Shown: positions 51,009 to 60,590, numbered from the stretch's first letter. The stretch: 64,000 bases of DNA from Limnohabitans sp. 63ED37-2 (GCF_001412535.1 NZ_CP011774.1:57501-121500), one strand, 5' to 3'. Numbers and translations: made by a program. The notes: generated from the sequence alone by a model not told the origin.

Positions 51009-52633
51009 GCACATCAACCCCTCAACCCGTCCTGTCGATTCGCCAACTCTCGGTGGCCTTGCCTGCGGGCGGTGACCGGGCGCACGCGGTGCACCAGGTG
51101 TCGCTCAGCATCCTCCCCGGCCAGACCTTGTGTGTGGTGGGTGAGTCGGGCTCGGGCAAGTCGGTCATGGCCACCACCGTCATGGGCCTGCTGGCCAAAG
51201 AACTGCGCCCCAGCGGCGGCGAGGTTGTGCTGCAAGGCGAATCCTTGCTGGGCGCCTCGGCGGCGCGTTTGCGGGACTTGCGCGGGCGCAGCATGGGCAT
51301 GGTGTTCCAAGAACCCATGACCGCGCTCAACCCGGTCATGACCTGTGGTGACCAGGTGGACGAACTGCTGTCCACCCACACCGATTGGCCCCGCGACCAG
51401 CGTCGCGCCGAAATTTTGCGCATCTTCGAACGGGTGCGTCTGCCCGACCCCGAGCGCATGCTGCGCAGCTACCCGCACCAGCTCAGTGGTGGTCAGCGCC
51501 AACGCATCGTGATCGCCATGGCCGTTGTGCTCAAGCCTGCCTTGATCATTTGCGACGAGCCGACCACCGCGCTCGATGTGACCACACAAAAAGAAATTTT
51601 GCGCCTGATTGCCGACCTGCAACGCGAGCAGGGCAGTGCGGTGCTCTTCATCACCCACGACATGGGTGTGGTGGCCGAGATCGCCGACGAGGTGCTGGTC
51701 ATGAACCAGGGCGAAGCCGTTGAGGGTGGCCCGTGTGAGCAGGTCTTGCGTCGCCCTAAGGCTGAGTACACGCGCCAGTTGCTTGCGGCCGTGCCAGGCA
51801 TGACGCCACCGGTGGCCAAACCCGCCTTCAGTGGCCCGGCCTTGTTGTCGGGCCAGGGCGTGGGCAAAACCTATTCCAGCCGCGACTGGATGGGCCGCAA
51901 CCGCGCCACCGCCGCACTGCAAAACGCCCATGTGGCGGTGCACGCAGGCGAGACGGTGGGCATTGTGGGCGAGTCCGGTTCGGGCAAGTCCACCTTTGCA
52001 CGTTGCCTGATTCGCCTGATCGACCCGACCGAGGGCCGCATCTTGTGGGGTGAGGACGAGGTGGCCACATTGCCCGAAAGTCGCTTGCGGCCTTTGCGCA
52101 ACCGGGTGCAGGTGGTGTTTCAAGACCCCAACCGCTCGCTCAACCCGCGCCGTACGGTGGGCCAGTCCATGGTCGAAGGGGCCATGAACTTTGGCCAGTC
52201 CCGCGCCGAGGCCGAAGCCTTGGCGGCCGAGTTGATGACGCAGGTGCGTCTGCCCGTCGAAGCGCTGCAGCGTTACCCCAGCCAATTCAGTGGTGGACAA
52301 AGGCAACGCCTGGCCATTGCCCGGGCCTTGGCTTGTCGGCCCCAGGTGCTGGTGGCCGACGAGGCCGTGAGCGCCTTGGATGTGAGCGTGCAAGCGCAGA
52401 TCCTGAACTTGCTGCGCGAGATTCAGGGCCGCTTGGGCTTGGGTGTGCTCTTCATCACGCATGACCTGCGTGTGGCCGCGCAGCTGTGCGACCGCGTGAT
52501 CGTGATGCACCAGGGCCACATCGTCGAAGAAGGCCCGACCGCCGAGCTCTACGCCAACCCCCAACAAGATTACACACGCCGTCTTTTGCACGCGGCACCT
52601 GCGGCTTTGCCGCCCATGGATGTTGCTGTTTGA
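51005..52633 (+). CDS. Fused ABC transporter ATP-binding protein (DppD-DppF type)
   Basis: 542 residues with two complete nucleotide-binding domains in one chain. Walker A GESGSGKS occurs at about 45 and about 321; signatures LSGGQRQR (about 160) and FSGGQRQR (about 428); Walker B regions LIICDEPTTALD and VLVADEAVSALD. In Dpp and Opp systems these are normally two proteins, but the fused form (GsiA/YejF-like) is common. It energises the two permeases, and probably imports peptides or peptide-like amides. Confidence 0.94.
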   Translation: MSTSTPQPVLSIRQLSVALPAGGDRAHAVHQVSLSILPGQTLCVVGESGSGKSVMATTVMGLLAKELRPSGGEVVLQGESLLGASAARLRDLRGRSMGMVFQEPMTALNPVMTCGDQVDELLSTHTDWPRDQRRAEILRIFERVRLPDPERMLRSYPHQLSGGQRQRIVIAMAVVLKPALIICDEPTTALDVTTQKEILRLIADLQREQGSAVLFITHDMGVVAEIADEVLVMNQGEAVEGGPCEQVLRRPKAEYTRQLLAAVPGMTPPVAKPAFSGPALLSGQGVGKTYSSRDWMGRNRATAALQNAHVAVHAGETVGIVGESGSGKSTFARCLIRLIDPTEGRILWGEDEVATLPESRLRPLRNRVQVVFQDPNRSLNPRRTVGQSMVEGAMNFGQSRAEAEALAAELMTQVRLPVEALQRYPSQFSGGQRQRLAIARALACRPQVLVADEAVSALDVSVQAQILNLLREIQGRLGLGVLFITHDLRVAAQLCDRVIVMHQGHIVEEGPTAELYANPQQDYTRRLLHAAPAALPPMDVAV

Positions 52634-52693
52634 TGCTTACCCTGAATGCCGCACTTTGAGGCGGTTTGATTTGAACCCTCACCACGGCCCTTC

Positions 52694-54193
52694 ATGACCC
52701 GTATCCTGATCGCTGGTTACCAGCACGAGACCAACACTTTTGCCCCCAGCCTGGCCAATTGGGCGGCCTTCCAAAGCGGCGAGGCCTTTCCAGCCTATGT
52801 GCGCGGGCAGGCCATGATCGACCAGATGACGGGCGTGAACATCCCGGCGGGTGGCTTCATCGACGCGGCGCGGCGCGAAGGCTGGCACCTCGTGCCCTCG
52901 GCTTGGGCCGGGGCCACGCCCTCTTCGTACGTGACTAAAGACGCGTTTGAGCGCATCTGCGCGGCCATTGTCGAAGACGTTCGCGCAGCCCTGGTGCAGG
53001 GCCTGGACGGTGTGTACCTCGATCTGCACGGCGCGGCCGTGGCCGAAAACGCCGACGACAGTGAGGGCGAGTTGATCGCCCGCATCCGCGCGGTGGTCGG
53101 CCCCAAGCTGCCCATCGTGGCCAGCCTGGACCTGCACGCCAACGTGACCGAACGCATGCTGCAGCTGTCTGACGGCCTGGTGGCCTACCGCACCTACCCG
53201 CACATCGACATGGCCGACACGGGCGAGCGGGCCGCTCTGCTGATGCGCGAGCATTTGCGTGCAGGCGCCAAGCGCCCCATGCAGGCGCGTCGCCTGCCGT
53301 TTTTGATTCCACTGAATGCCCAAAGCACCTGGATGGCCCCGGCCAAAGACCTCTACGACGAGATGATCGCGCTGGAGTCTCAAACCGGTTGCATGCTCAG
53401 TTTTTGCATGGGCTTTCCGGCGTCCGACTTTGCCGAGTGCGGCCCCGTGGTCTGGGGCCACGGCCCGCAGGCTGATATGGCGGTGCAGCGCTTGTTTGAG
53501 CGCGTGGCCGAACCCGGCCAGTGGCGCCCCGATGTGCTGCCCGCACGCGAGGCAGTCACCCAAGCCTTGGCCACGGCAGAAGTCTCTGCTGCCCCCGTGG
53601 TCATGGCCGACACCCAAGACAACCCGGGCGCAGGCGGCGACAGCAACACCACCGGCATGCTGCACGCCCTGCTGCAGCAAGGCGCTGGAAAGCGCTGGCC
53701 TGGTCAAGTGGCCGTTGGCTTGTTGTATGACCCCGCAGCTGCCCGCATGGCGCATGAGGCTGGTATCGGCGCGAGTTTGCAGCTGGCTTTGGGCAAAGCT
53801 GTGCCCACCTTCACCGGCGAGGCGAGCGATCCACCTGTACAAGGCCGCTTCACGGTGCGGGCCTTGGGGCCGGATGATTGCGAGCTCAAAGGCCCGATGA
53901 TGACCGGCATGAAAGTCCACATCGGCCCTTGTGCGTGCCTCGAAATCGACGGCGTGCTGATCGCCGTGGCCAGCGGCAAATGCCAGATGCTCGACCGCGA
54001 ACTGTTCCGCGCCGTGGGCATCCACCCCGAGCAAATGAAGCTGCTGGTGGTCAAAAGCTCCAACCATTTCCGGGCCGACTTCACCCCCATCGCCAGCCGC
54101 GTGCTGGTGGCCAAAGCGGCGGGCCCCATGGCCGCTGATCCGGGCGACTTGCCCTGGAAAAAACTCAGTCCGAACACCCGCACCCGACCTTGA
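52694..54193 (+). CDS. M81-family metallopeptidase (MlrC-like)
   Basis: 499 residues of the MlrC/DUF1485 family: YQHETNTFAP at the start, the metal ligand H112 in YLDLHGA, D146 and H148 in SLDLHANVTE and H170 in TYPHIDMADTG, plus a C-terminal MlrC domain (DNPGAGGDSNTTGMLHALL). The spacing between these ligands is the same as in microcystinase C as I remember it. MlrC degrades linearised microcystin peptides; most relatives act on unknown peptides or amides. Behind a peptide transporter it likely processes the imported compound. It is 60 bases after the ATPase gene. Confidence 0.88.
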   Translation: MTRILIAGYQHETNTFAPSLANWAAFQSGEAFPAYVRGQAMIDQMTGVNIPAGGFIDAARREGWHLVPSAWAGATPSSYVTKDAFERICAAIVEDVRAALVQGLDGVYLDLHGAAVAENADDSEGELIARIRAVVGPKLPIVASLDLHANVTERMLQLSDGLVAYRTYPHIDMADTGERAALLMREHLRAGAKRPMQARRLPFLIPLNAQSTWMAPAKDLYDEMIALESQTGCMLSFCMGFPASDFAECGPVVWGHGPQADMAVQRLFERVAEPGQWRPDVLPAREAVTQALATAEVSAAPVVMADTQDNPGAGGDSNTTGMLHALLQQGAGKRWPGQVAVGLLYDPAAARMAHEAGIGASLQLALGKAVPTFTGEASDPPVQGRFTVRALGPDDCELKGPMMTGMKVHIGPCACLEIDGVLIAVASGKCQMLDRELFRAVGIHPEQMKLLVVKSSNHFRADFTPIASRVLVAKAAGPMAADPGDLPWKKLSPNTRTRP

Positions 54194-54240
54194 CGTGGCT
54201 CGGCAGCCGGGCTTTTGACATTTTCTAAAGAGGCACACCC

Positions 54241-55659
54241 ATGAGCACAACACCCCAAGACCTGACGCAGTCCCCAGCCCACGAACTGCTCGCCCTGTAC
54301 CGCAGCGGCCAGGCCTCACCGGTCGAAGTCACCCGGGCGGTGCTCTCGCGCATCGAACGTGTCAACCCACAAATCAACGCCTTTTGTCTGGTGGACGAAA
54401 AAGCCGCCATGGCCAGCGCCCAGGCCAGCGAAGCCCGTTGGCAAGCGCACCGCCAGCAAGGCACGCCCGTGGGCGCATTGGACGGTGTGCCCACCTCCAT
54501 CAAAGACCTGATCCTGACGCAAGGCTGGCCCACCCTGCGCGGCAGCCGCACCATCGACCCGAACCAGCCCTGGGATGTGGATGCTCCGGCCACCGCCCGC
54601 CTGCGCGAAGCGGGCGCGGTCTTGCTGGGCAAAACCACCACGCCCGAGTTTGGTTGCAAGGGCGAGACCAATTCACCCGCCACCGGCATCACGCGTAACC
54701 CCTGGAACCTGAACCACACCCCGGGCGGCTCCTCGGGCGGTACAGCCGCTGCCGTGGCGGCGGGCCTCGGGCCCATTGGCGTGGGCACCGACGGCGCGGG
54801 CAGCGTGCGCATTCCGGCGGCCTTTTGTGGCAACGTGGGCCTCAAACCCAGCTTTGGCCGCGTGCCCGCCTACCCTTTGTCGCCCTTTGGCACGGTGGCC
54901 CACCTGGGCCCGCACACCATGAGCGTGCGCGACGCCGCCTTGATGACCAACGTGCTCAAGCAACCCGATGCCCGCGACTGGACATCGCTGCCCCCCGACG
55001 CGAGCGACTACACCATAGGTCTGGAAGACGGCATCCGCGGCCTCAAGATCGCCTACTCGCCCACCTTGGGTTATGCGCAGAACGTGGACCCCGAAATCGC
55101 CGCTGCAGTGCATGCCGCTGTGCAGCAGCTTCAGGCCTTGGGTGCCCATGTGGAGCAGGTTGACCCGGGTTTCGAAGACCCCTTGGAGATCACCACGGGG
55201 CTTTGGTTTTTGGGCGCCTACACCGTCTGGAAAGGCCTAAGCGCCGAGCAGCAGGCCGTGGCCGACCCCGACTTCAAAGCCGAGGCCGAGTTCGGTGCGC
55301 AACTGAGTGCCTTGCAAATCCAACAACTCAACCAACGCCGTGGCGTCTTGGGCTCGCACATGCGCCAGTTCATGCAGCGCTACGACCTGCTGGTCACCCC
55401 AGCGGTTGCCATTCCGGCTTTTGAGGCGCGTGCGGCCGGCACCGTGGCCATGAACCCAGTGTCCATGCTCGGCTGGACGCCGTTCAGCTACCCCTTCAAC
55501 CTCACCCAGCAACCTGCTATTACCGTGCCCTGTGGCCAGACCCGCAGCGGCTTGCCCATGGGCCTTCAGATCGTGGGCCCCATGTTTGGCGACGCCTTGG
55601 TGCTGCGTGCCGCCCGGGCTTACGAGTCGGCCATGCCTGTGGCTCGCCCGAACTTATGA
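54241..55659 (+). CDS. Amidase-signature family hydrolase
   Basis: 472 residues with K88 (PTSIKDLIL), S164 in PGGSSGG and nucleophile S188 in VGTDGAGSVR, all the canonical triad residues. It is closer to the family consensus than the amidase at 45984. As the last gene of the Dpp-M81 operon (47 bases after M81) it probably hydrolyses an amide bond of the imported compound or of the peptidase product. GatA is excluded by context. Confidence 0.92.
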   Translation: MSTTPQDLTQSPAHELLALYRSGQASPVEVTRAVLSRIERVNPQINAFCLVDEKAAMASAQASEARWQAHRQQGTPVGALDGVPTSIKDLILTQGWPTLRGSRTIDPNQPWDVDAPATARLREAGAVLLGKTTTPEFGCKGETNSPATGITRNPWNLNHTPGGSSGGTAAAVAAGLGPIGVGTDGAGSVRIPAAFCGNVGLKPSFGRVPAYPLSPFGTVAHLGPHTMSVRDAALMTNVLKQPDARDWTSLPPDASDYTIGLEDGIRGLKIAYSPTLGYAQNVDPEIAAAVHAAVQQLQALGAHVEQVDPGFEDPLEITTGLWFLGAYTVWKGLSAEQQAVADPDFKAEAEFGAQLSALQIQQLNQRRGVLGSHMRQFMQRYDLLVTPAVAIPAFEARAAGTVAMNPVSMLGWTPFSYPFNLTQQPAITVPCGQTRSGLPMGLQIVGPMFGDALVLRAARAYESAMPVARPNL

Positions 55660-55715
55660 TGAGCTGAGCCCCCAACGCGGCCACAAAATTTGGCCCCAAG
55701 ACCTTGGTCGGTGAA

Positions 55716-55743
55716 TTGACTTATTGAATACTTTTGGTATAAA
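55716..55743 (+). promoter_or_regulatory. Sigma-70 promoter of the M23 peptidase-bactofilin operon
   Basis: TTGACT (55716-55721) and TATAAA (55738-55743) are 16 bases apart. A start site near 55751 would give a 33-base leader with a GGAG site before the ATG at 55784, which supports that start over the TTG at 55724 that lies within the promoter. Confidence 0.7.
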
Positions 55744-55783
55744 TAAAAGCTTTCTCATCGGATCAAGTCCTCTTGGAGTGCGT

Positions 55784-56725
55784 ATGCAATTGATTTGGGT
55801 AGCAGGTCCAGCGGACAAGGTGGTCACTTTTTCCATCACCACCCGAACCGTGTTGACCGCCTTGGCCGCCGTGTCGAGTTTTCTGGTGCTTCTGGGTTTT
55901 TTGTTCCACTTGATCGGCTTGAGGGTGGCGGTTGAATATGTGCCCGAGTTGGCCCACCGCATGGGCGGCGTGACCAGCCAAAGCGAGCAGCAAAGAGTTG
56001 AAGCCATCTACCGGGAGAAACTCGAACTTCTGAACCACCACCTGAGCGGTGTGTCTGAGCGCCTGCACGAAATCGAGGCCATCAAAGACAAAGTTTTGGG
56101 GCGTTTGGGGATTGAAAAATTGCTGCCCGCCTCAGGCCCCACTGTGCGCGAACCCTCAGCCGGCAAGGGGGGGCCCATGAATTTGTTGTCCACATGGGGC
56201 TTTTCTTCTCGAAGACTGAATCACCAACTCGACCAGTCCATCGAGAAGGTCCTCCACTACGACAAAACGCTGGCCGACATGCAAGCACGCTGGCAAGGCG
56301 ATCTGGGGCGCTTGGATCTTGTGCCAACCGTGCTGCCGCTTTCGGGCGATTTTTTGCTGAGCAGCACTTTTGGGGTGCGTGCCGACCCGCTCACCCACTT
56401 GCCCAGCATGCACGAGGGCATTGATTTTGTGGCCCCCGTTGGAACACCTGTGCTGGCCACGGCGGACGGGGTGGTGCTGCGTGCAGAATATGCGGGTGCC
56501 TATGGCAATATGGTGGAGCTGGCCCACGCCGACGGCTTTGTCACCCGCTATGCCCACCTCAAGACCATTGACGTCAAGCCCCAAGATGTGCTCCAGCGCC
56601 ATGATGTGGTGGGCACTCTGGGCAACACTGGTCGATCTACCGGACCTCATTTACATTACGAAGTGATATTCAAAGGACGTGCCATGCACCCAGCCAAAGC
56701 GCTGGCCGCGTGGGCGCAATCCTGA
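55784..56725 (+). CDS. Membrane-anchored M23 (LytM-type) peptidase
   Basis: 313 residues: a single N-terminal membrane helix (about 24-45), a helical, possibly coiled-coil region (65-170) and a C-terminal LytM domain with the full zinc and catalytic set, H210 and D214 in MHEGID, H258 in YAHLK, and H289/H291 in PHLHYE. It should therefore cut peptidoglycan cross-links. It precedes the bactofilin gene by 32 bases. Bactofilin-M23 pairs control cell shape in other bacteria (Csd1 with CcmA in Helicobacter), and this pair probably does the same. Confidence 0.92.
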   Translation: MQLIWVAGPADKVVTFSITTRTVLTALAAVSSFLVLLGFLFHLIGLRVAVEYVPELAHRMGGVTSQSEQQRVEAIYREKLELLNHHLSGVSERLHEIEAIKDKVLGRLGIEKLLPASGPTVREPSAGKGGPMNLLSTWGFSSRRLNHQLDQSIEKVLHYDKTLADMQARWQGDLGRLDLVPTVLPLSGDFLLSSTFGVRADPLTHLPSMHEGIDFVAPVGTPVLATADGVVLRAEYAGAYGNMVELAHADGFVTRYAHLKTIDVKPQDVLQRHDVVGTLGNTGRSTGPHLHYEVIFKGRAMHPAKALAAWAQS

Positions 56726-56757
56726 CCCCCTCTGAACTGGACAACAAGGAGACGCGC

Positions 56758-57213
56758 ATGTTTGGCAAAAAGAAAAGCACCCACACCCCTTTGGTGATGA
56801 GCCAGGAGAAGTTTGACACCCTGATTGGTCGCCACGCTGAAATCCACGGCTGCCTGCGTTTGCAGGAAAGCGTGCGCATCGATGGCAAGGTGGTGGGCAA
56901 CATCGAAGCACCCAGAGACCAGCCCATTTCCGTGGTGATCGGGCCCAACGGCGAGGTGCAAGGCGATGTGTTGGCAAGCCGAATCATTGTGGCGGGCAAA
57001 GTGGCGGGCAACATCCATGCATTCGAGCGGGTGGAGCTGATGGCCAGTGCCCTGGTCCAGGGGGACATCAAATACGCCTCCATGGCCGTCGAACATGGGG
57101 CCAAGCTCTTGGGCTTGCTTTTGCAAGTGGACAGCTCAGACACCCCCACGCGCTCGGACCGGGATGCACAAGACGCCATCCGCAAGGCCCAAAACGCCGG
57201 CCTGAGCAGCTGA
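56758..57213 (+). CDS. Bactofilin (polymer-forming cytoskeletal protein)
   Basis: 151 residues with the beta-helical bactofilin core (about 24-115): IGRHAEIHGCLRLQESVRIDGKVVGNIEA, VIGPNGEVQGDVLASRIIVAGKVAGNIHA. The N terminus is basic (MFGKKKSTH) and may bind the membrane; the C terminus is a flexible acidic tail. Bactofilins polymerise without nucleotide and scaffold wall enzymes. The ATG at 56758 has an AGGAGA site. It is coupled with the M23 peptidase gene. Confidence 0.94.
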   Translation: MFGKKKSTHTPLVMSQEKFDTLIGRHAEIHGCLRLQESVRIDGKVVGNIEAPRDQPISVVIGPNGEVQGDVLASRIIVAGKVAGNIHAFERVELMASALVQGDIKYASMAVEHGAKLLGLLLQVDSSDTPTRSDRDAQDAIRKAQNAGLSS

Positions 57214-57293
57214 GTTCTGCACTGAATCTTCAGCTGCGCTCACACACTCGTGGCCCGGCTGTTTCGGTGACTGAAAGTCATTATCATCGGCAG

Positions 57294-58058
57294 ATGACAT
57301 TTTTAGCCATCGATGTGGGCAACACGCGCCTGAAATGGGCGCTGTACGACCACCCGAGCCCTCAGGGCCAATTGCTCGCACACGGTGCCGAGTTCCTCGA
57401 AAACATCGATCGCCTGTCGGAAGGCCCTTGGTCCACTTTGGCCAAGCCCGACCAGATGCTGGGCTGCGTGGTGGCTGGCGACGCCATCAAGCGCCGCGTG
57501 CAAGAGCAAATGGAACTGTGGGACTTCACGCCGCAATGGGTGGTGCCCAGTGCACAAGAGGCCGGGCTGACCAACGGCTACGACCACCCCTCGCGCTTGG
57601 GGTCGGACCGCTGGGTGGCCATGATTGGGGCGCGTCACCGCATGCTGGCCACAGGCCAGTCACGCCCCTTGGTGGTGGTCATGGTTGGCACGGCCGTGAC
57701 GGTGGAAGCCATCGACGCGCAGGGCCGTTTTCTGGGCGGTCTGATCTTGCCCGGCCACGGCATCATGCTGCGAGCGCTCGAGTCGGGCACTGCCGGTTTG
57801 CATGTGCCCACGGGCGATGTCAGGCCCTTTCCGACCAACACCAGCGACGCCCTGACCAGTGGCGGCACCTACGCCATTGCCGGGGCCTGCGAGCGCATGG
57901 TGCAGCACCTGCGCGAGCACACTGGCCAAGAGCCCATTTGCATCATGACCGGTGGTGCGGGCTGGAAAATGGCCCCCAGCATGTCGGTGCGTTTCGAGTT
58001 GGTGGACAACCTGATTTTTGATGGTTTGCTGGCGCTGGCGGCCCAGCGCTTTGCCTGA
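57294..58058 (+). CDS. coaX: Type III pantothenate kinase
   Basis: 254 residues of the ASKHA fold. FLAIDVGNTRLKWALYD is the phosphate loop, GSDRWVAMIGARH the dimer and substrate region, VVMVGTAVTVEAID the second phosphate loop, and TSGGTYAIAGACERMV the substrate helix. It phosphorylates pantothenate, the first step of CoA synthesis, with weak nucleotide affinity and no feedback by CoA. ATG 57294 fits the family start; a GTG nine codons earlier is less likely. Confidence 0.95.
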   Translation: MTFLAIDVGNTRLKWALYDHPSPQGQLLAHGAEFLENIDRLSEGPWSTLAKPDQMLGCVVAGDAIKRRVQEQMELWDFTPQWVVPSAQEAGLTNGYDHPSRLGSDRWVAMIGARHRMLATGQSRPLVVVMVGTAVTVEAIDAQGRFLGGLILPGHGIMLRALESGTAGLHVPTGDVRPFPTNTSDALTSGGTYAIAGACERMVQHLREHTGQEPICIMTGGAGWKMAPSMSVRFELVDNLIFDGLLALAAQRFA

Positions 58059-58096
58059 ACCTTTTTCCTGGCCCTTTTTTGGCCCTTTCCTGGGGC

Positions 58097-58765
58097 TCAA
58101 GCCGCGCCGGGTGCGCTGTAAGCGGCGGTCAAGGCCTGCAGGTGCTGTTGCACCTGCGGGTCGGCCATGTAAGGTGTCAGCAGCGACAGCACATGCTGCG
58201 CCCCCCGCGTCAAAGCCAGCCCGGCACTGGCCGGCTCCATGGCCTGTCGCGGGTTGCGCACATATTCGTAACTGAGCCAATAGGTCACCATCACCGACAG
58301 GCTCGCCGACAGGGTCTCGACGTGGTCGGCATCGATGCGCATCAGGCCCACTGCGCCCAAGGACTCCAGCATCTGCCGAAAGGCCAAGGTCTTGCGCTCC
58401 AGCACCGCATGGAAGTGTGTCTCCAGGTGGCGGTTGCCCGACAACAGGTTGTTCAGGTCGCGGTACAAAAAGCGGTGGTTCCACACCTGCTCAAACAGAG
58501 AGTGCAGTAAAAACCAGGTGTCTTCCACATCCCGCACATCGGGCGCGGCATCGAGCAAAGACAACATGGCCGCTTCGTACTGGTCAAACAGTTGGTTGAC
58601 CAAGGCGTCCTTGGACGGGAAGTGGTAATAAAGATTGCCCGGGCTGATGCCCAACTCGGCCGAAATCAGCGTGGTCGAGACATTGGGCTCGCCAAAACGG
58701 TTGAACAAATCCAGCGTCACCTGCGCAATGCGCTCGGCGGTGCGGCGGGGGGCTTTTTTGGCCAT
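58097..58765 (-). CDS. TetR-family transcriptional regulator
   Basis: 222 residues. The N-terminal TetR helix-turn-helix is TAERIAQVTLDLFNRFGEPNVSTTLISAELGISPGNLYYHFPSK; the C-terminal ligand domain is all-helical. Close in form to regulators near lipid or PHA genes in betaproteobacteria. It lies 33 bases downstream of the phasin gene on the same strand, so both may form one unit and it could regulate PHA storage. The ligand is not known. Confidence 0.88.
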   Translation of the reverse strand: MAKKAPRRTAERIAQVTLDLFNRFGEPNVSTTLISAELGISPGNLYYHFPSKDALVNQLFDQYEAAMLSLLDAAPDVRDVEDTWFLLHSLFEQVWNHRFLYRDLNNLLSGNRHLETHFHAVLERKTLAFRQMLESLGAVGLMRIDADHVETLSASLSVMVTYWLSYEYVRNPRQAMEPASAGLALTRGAQHVLSLLTPYMADPQVQQHLQALTAAYSAPGAA

Positions 58766-58798
58766 GTGCGGGCTGCGGTGGCGGGCTTCAGAAAATCT

Positions 58799-59320
58799 TC
58801 AGGCAGATTTTTTGCGTGAGGCCGTCGCAGGTTTTGCAGCCGGTCGGCTCGCTTTGGCTGCTGGTTTTTTGGCAGCAGGTTTTTGGGCCGCTGGTGAAGC
58901 TTTGCTGGCTTGGCCTTGCAGCGCCTGCACTTGCGACTCCAGTTGCGCCACACGCTCGCTCAGCATCTGAATGTCCAGCAAAGAAGGCATGCCCAGCCGG
59001 TGCAGGGCTTTGGCCACACGGTCTTCAAACAGGTGCTCGAGTTTGTCCACACGCCCGGAAGCGCTTTGCCCAAAATCACTGGCCAAGTGGCCCAAACGTT
59101 CGGTGGCTTCTTGCAGGCGCTGCTGGGCTTCGGCCTGGCTTTTGCGTTGAAAGGCCAGGCCATCATTGAGCAGGGTTTCCATCGCTTTGCTGCCTTGTTC
59201 TTGCGCTTTGGCCATGGCACCCAAGCCTGCCAGCCACACCTGTTGTGCGGGTGGCGCAAAGGCCTGATCGGTGGGCTGGGCGGGGGAAGCTTTTTGGGGC
59301 GAGGACTTGGATGTGGCCAT
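58799..59320 (-). CDS. PHA granule-associated protein, PhaF/PhaI-like phasin
   Basis: 173 residues. A phasin domain (about 25-125: QVWLAGLGAMAKAQEQGSKAMETLLNDG, a helical amphipathic zipper) is followed by a leucine-zipper-like stretch (LSERVAQLESQVQALQ) and a histone H1-like tail rich in AAKP/Lys (from about 140), like PhaF, which binds granules and DNA. It would organise and segregate polyhydroxyalkanoate granules. ATG 59320 was chosen; the upstream frame overlaps the rfbB promoter region. No PHA synthase gene is in the window. Confidence 0.88.
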   Translation of the reverse strand: MATSKSSPQKASPAQPTDQAFAPPAQQVWLAGLGAMAKAQEQGSKAMETLLNDGLAFQRKSQAEAQQRLQEATERLGHLASDFGQSASGRVDKLEHLFEDRVAKALHRLGMPSLLDIQMLSERVAQLESQVQALQGQASKASPAAQKPAAKKPAAKASRPAAKPATASRKKSA

Positions 59321-59435
59321 GGGGCATTTCCTGAATGTTGCCAACACTTTAACCTGAGCAGGATGCAAGACGAAAGCTTCTAAAATCCAGCACAGGTGGT
59401 GCAGCGCCCGTTGCGCCCAGACTTTTTCACATCCC

Positions 59436-60494
59436 ATGACCATTTTGGTGACCGGCGGCGCAGGTTTTATTGGCGCCAACTTCGTGCTCGACTGGCTGGC
59501 TGCCAGCGATGAGCCTGTCGTCAACCTCGACAAGCTTACCTACGCGGGCAACCCCGAAACCTTGGCCATCCTGCAAGGCGATGCACGCCACCAGCTGGTG
59601 CAAGGCGACATCGGCGACAGCGCCCTGGTCAGCCGCCTGCTGGCCGAACACCGGCCGCGTGCGGTGGTTAACTTCGCGGCCGAAAGCCATGTGGACCGTT
59701 CCATCCACGGCCCAGGCGAGTTCATCCAGACCAATATCGTGGGCACCTTCAACCTGCTCGAAGCGGTGCGGGGCTTTTGGGGCGACTTGCCCGCGACTGA
59801 AAAATCGGCCTTCCGGTTTTTGCATGTGTCCACCGACGAGGTCTACGGCTCGCTGGCCAAGGGCGATCCGGCTTTCACCGAAACCCACCGCTACGAGCCC
59901 AACAGCCCCTACAGCGCGAGCAAGGCCGCCAGTGACCACCTGGTCCGCGCCTGGCACCACACCTATGGCTTGCCGGTGCTCACCACCAACTGCAGCAACA
60001 ACTACGGGCCCTACCACTTCCCCGAAAAACTCATCCCGCTCATGATCGTCAACGCCTTGGCGGGCAAGCCTTTGCCTGTGTATGGCGACGGCATGCAAAT
60101 CCGCGACTGGCTCTACGTCAAAGACCACTGCAGTGCGATTCGCCGCGTGCTCGAAGCCGGGCGCTTGGGCGAGGTCTACAACGTGGGCGGCTGGAACGAA
60201 AAGCCCAACATCGAGATCGTGCAGACCATCTGCCAGTTGCTCGACGAGATGCGCCCCAAAGCCGATGGCGGCAGCTACGCCAGCCAGATCACCTACGTGA
60301 CCGACCGCCCCGGCCACGACCGCCGCTACGCCATCGACGCCCGCAAGCTCGAAGCCGAGCTGGGCTGGAAGCCCGCCGAAACGTTTGAGACCGGTATCCG
60401 CAAAACCGTCGAGTGGTACCTGGCCAATCCCGAGTGGGTGCAGCATGTGCAAAGCGGTGCTTACCGCGAGTGGGTGAACAAGCAGTACGCTTGA
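59436..60494 (+). CDS. rfbB: dTDP-glucose 4,6-dehydratase
   Basis: 352 residues, an extended SDR. Cofactor motif TGGAGFIGANF (residues 6-16), catalytic THR-Asp-Glu in STDEVYGS, and YSASKAASDH with Tyr/Lys. It makes dTDP-4-keto-6-deoxyglucose for dTDP-rhamnose. The next pathway gene, rfbD, starts 790 bases later, beyond a toxin-antitoxin pair. rfbA and rfbC are not in the window. Confidence 0.96.
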   Translation: MTILVTGGAGFIGANFVLDWLAASDEPVVNLDKLTYAGNPETLAILQGDARHQLVQGDIGDSALVSRLLAEHRPRAVVNFAAESHVDRSIHGPGEFIQTNIVGTFNLLEAVRGFWGDLPATEKSAFRFLHVSTDEVYGSLAKGDPAFTETHRYEPNSPYSASKAASDHLVRAWHHTYGLPVLTTNCSNNYGPYHFPEKLIPLMIVNALAGKPLPVYGDGMQIRDWLYVKDHCSAIRRVLEAGRLGEVYNVGGWNEKPNIEIVQTICQLLDEMRPKADGGSYASQITYVTDRPGHDRRYAIDARKLEAELGWKPAETFETGIRKTVEWYLANPEWVQHVQSGAYREWVNKQYA

Positions 60495-60590
60495 GCAATT
60501 AGACCCGCGTGCATAACGGCCGATGGGCGCGTGTCCATGGACTTGGACGACTTCATCGATGTTGATTTTGATCAAGCCTCAGGATCTCGG

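Noticed and set aside
54241..55659. Naming the amidase GatA
   Set aside because: gatB and gatC are absent and the context is a peptide transporter operon.
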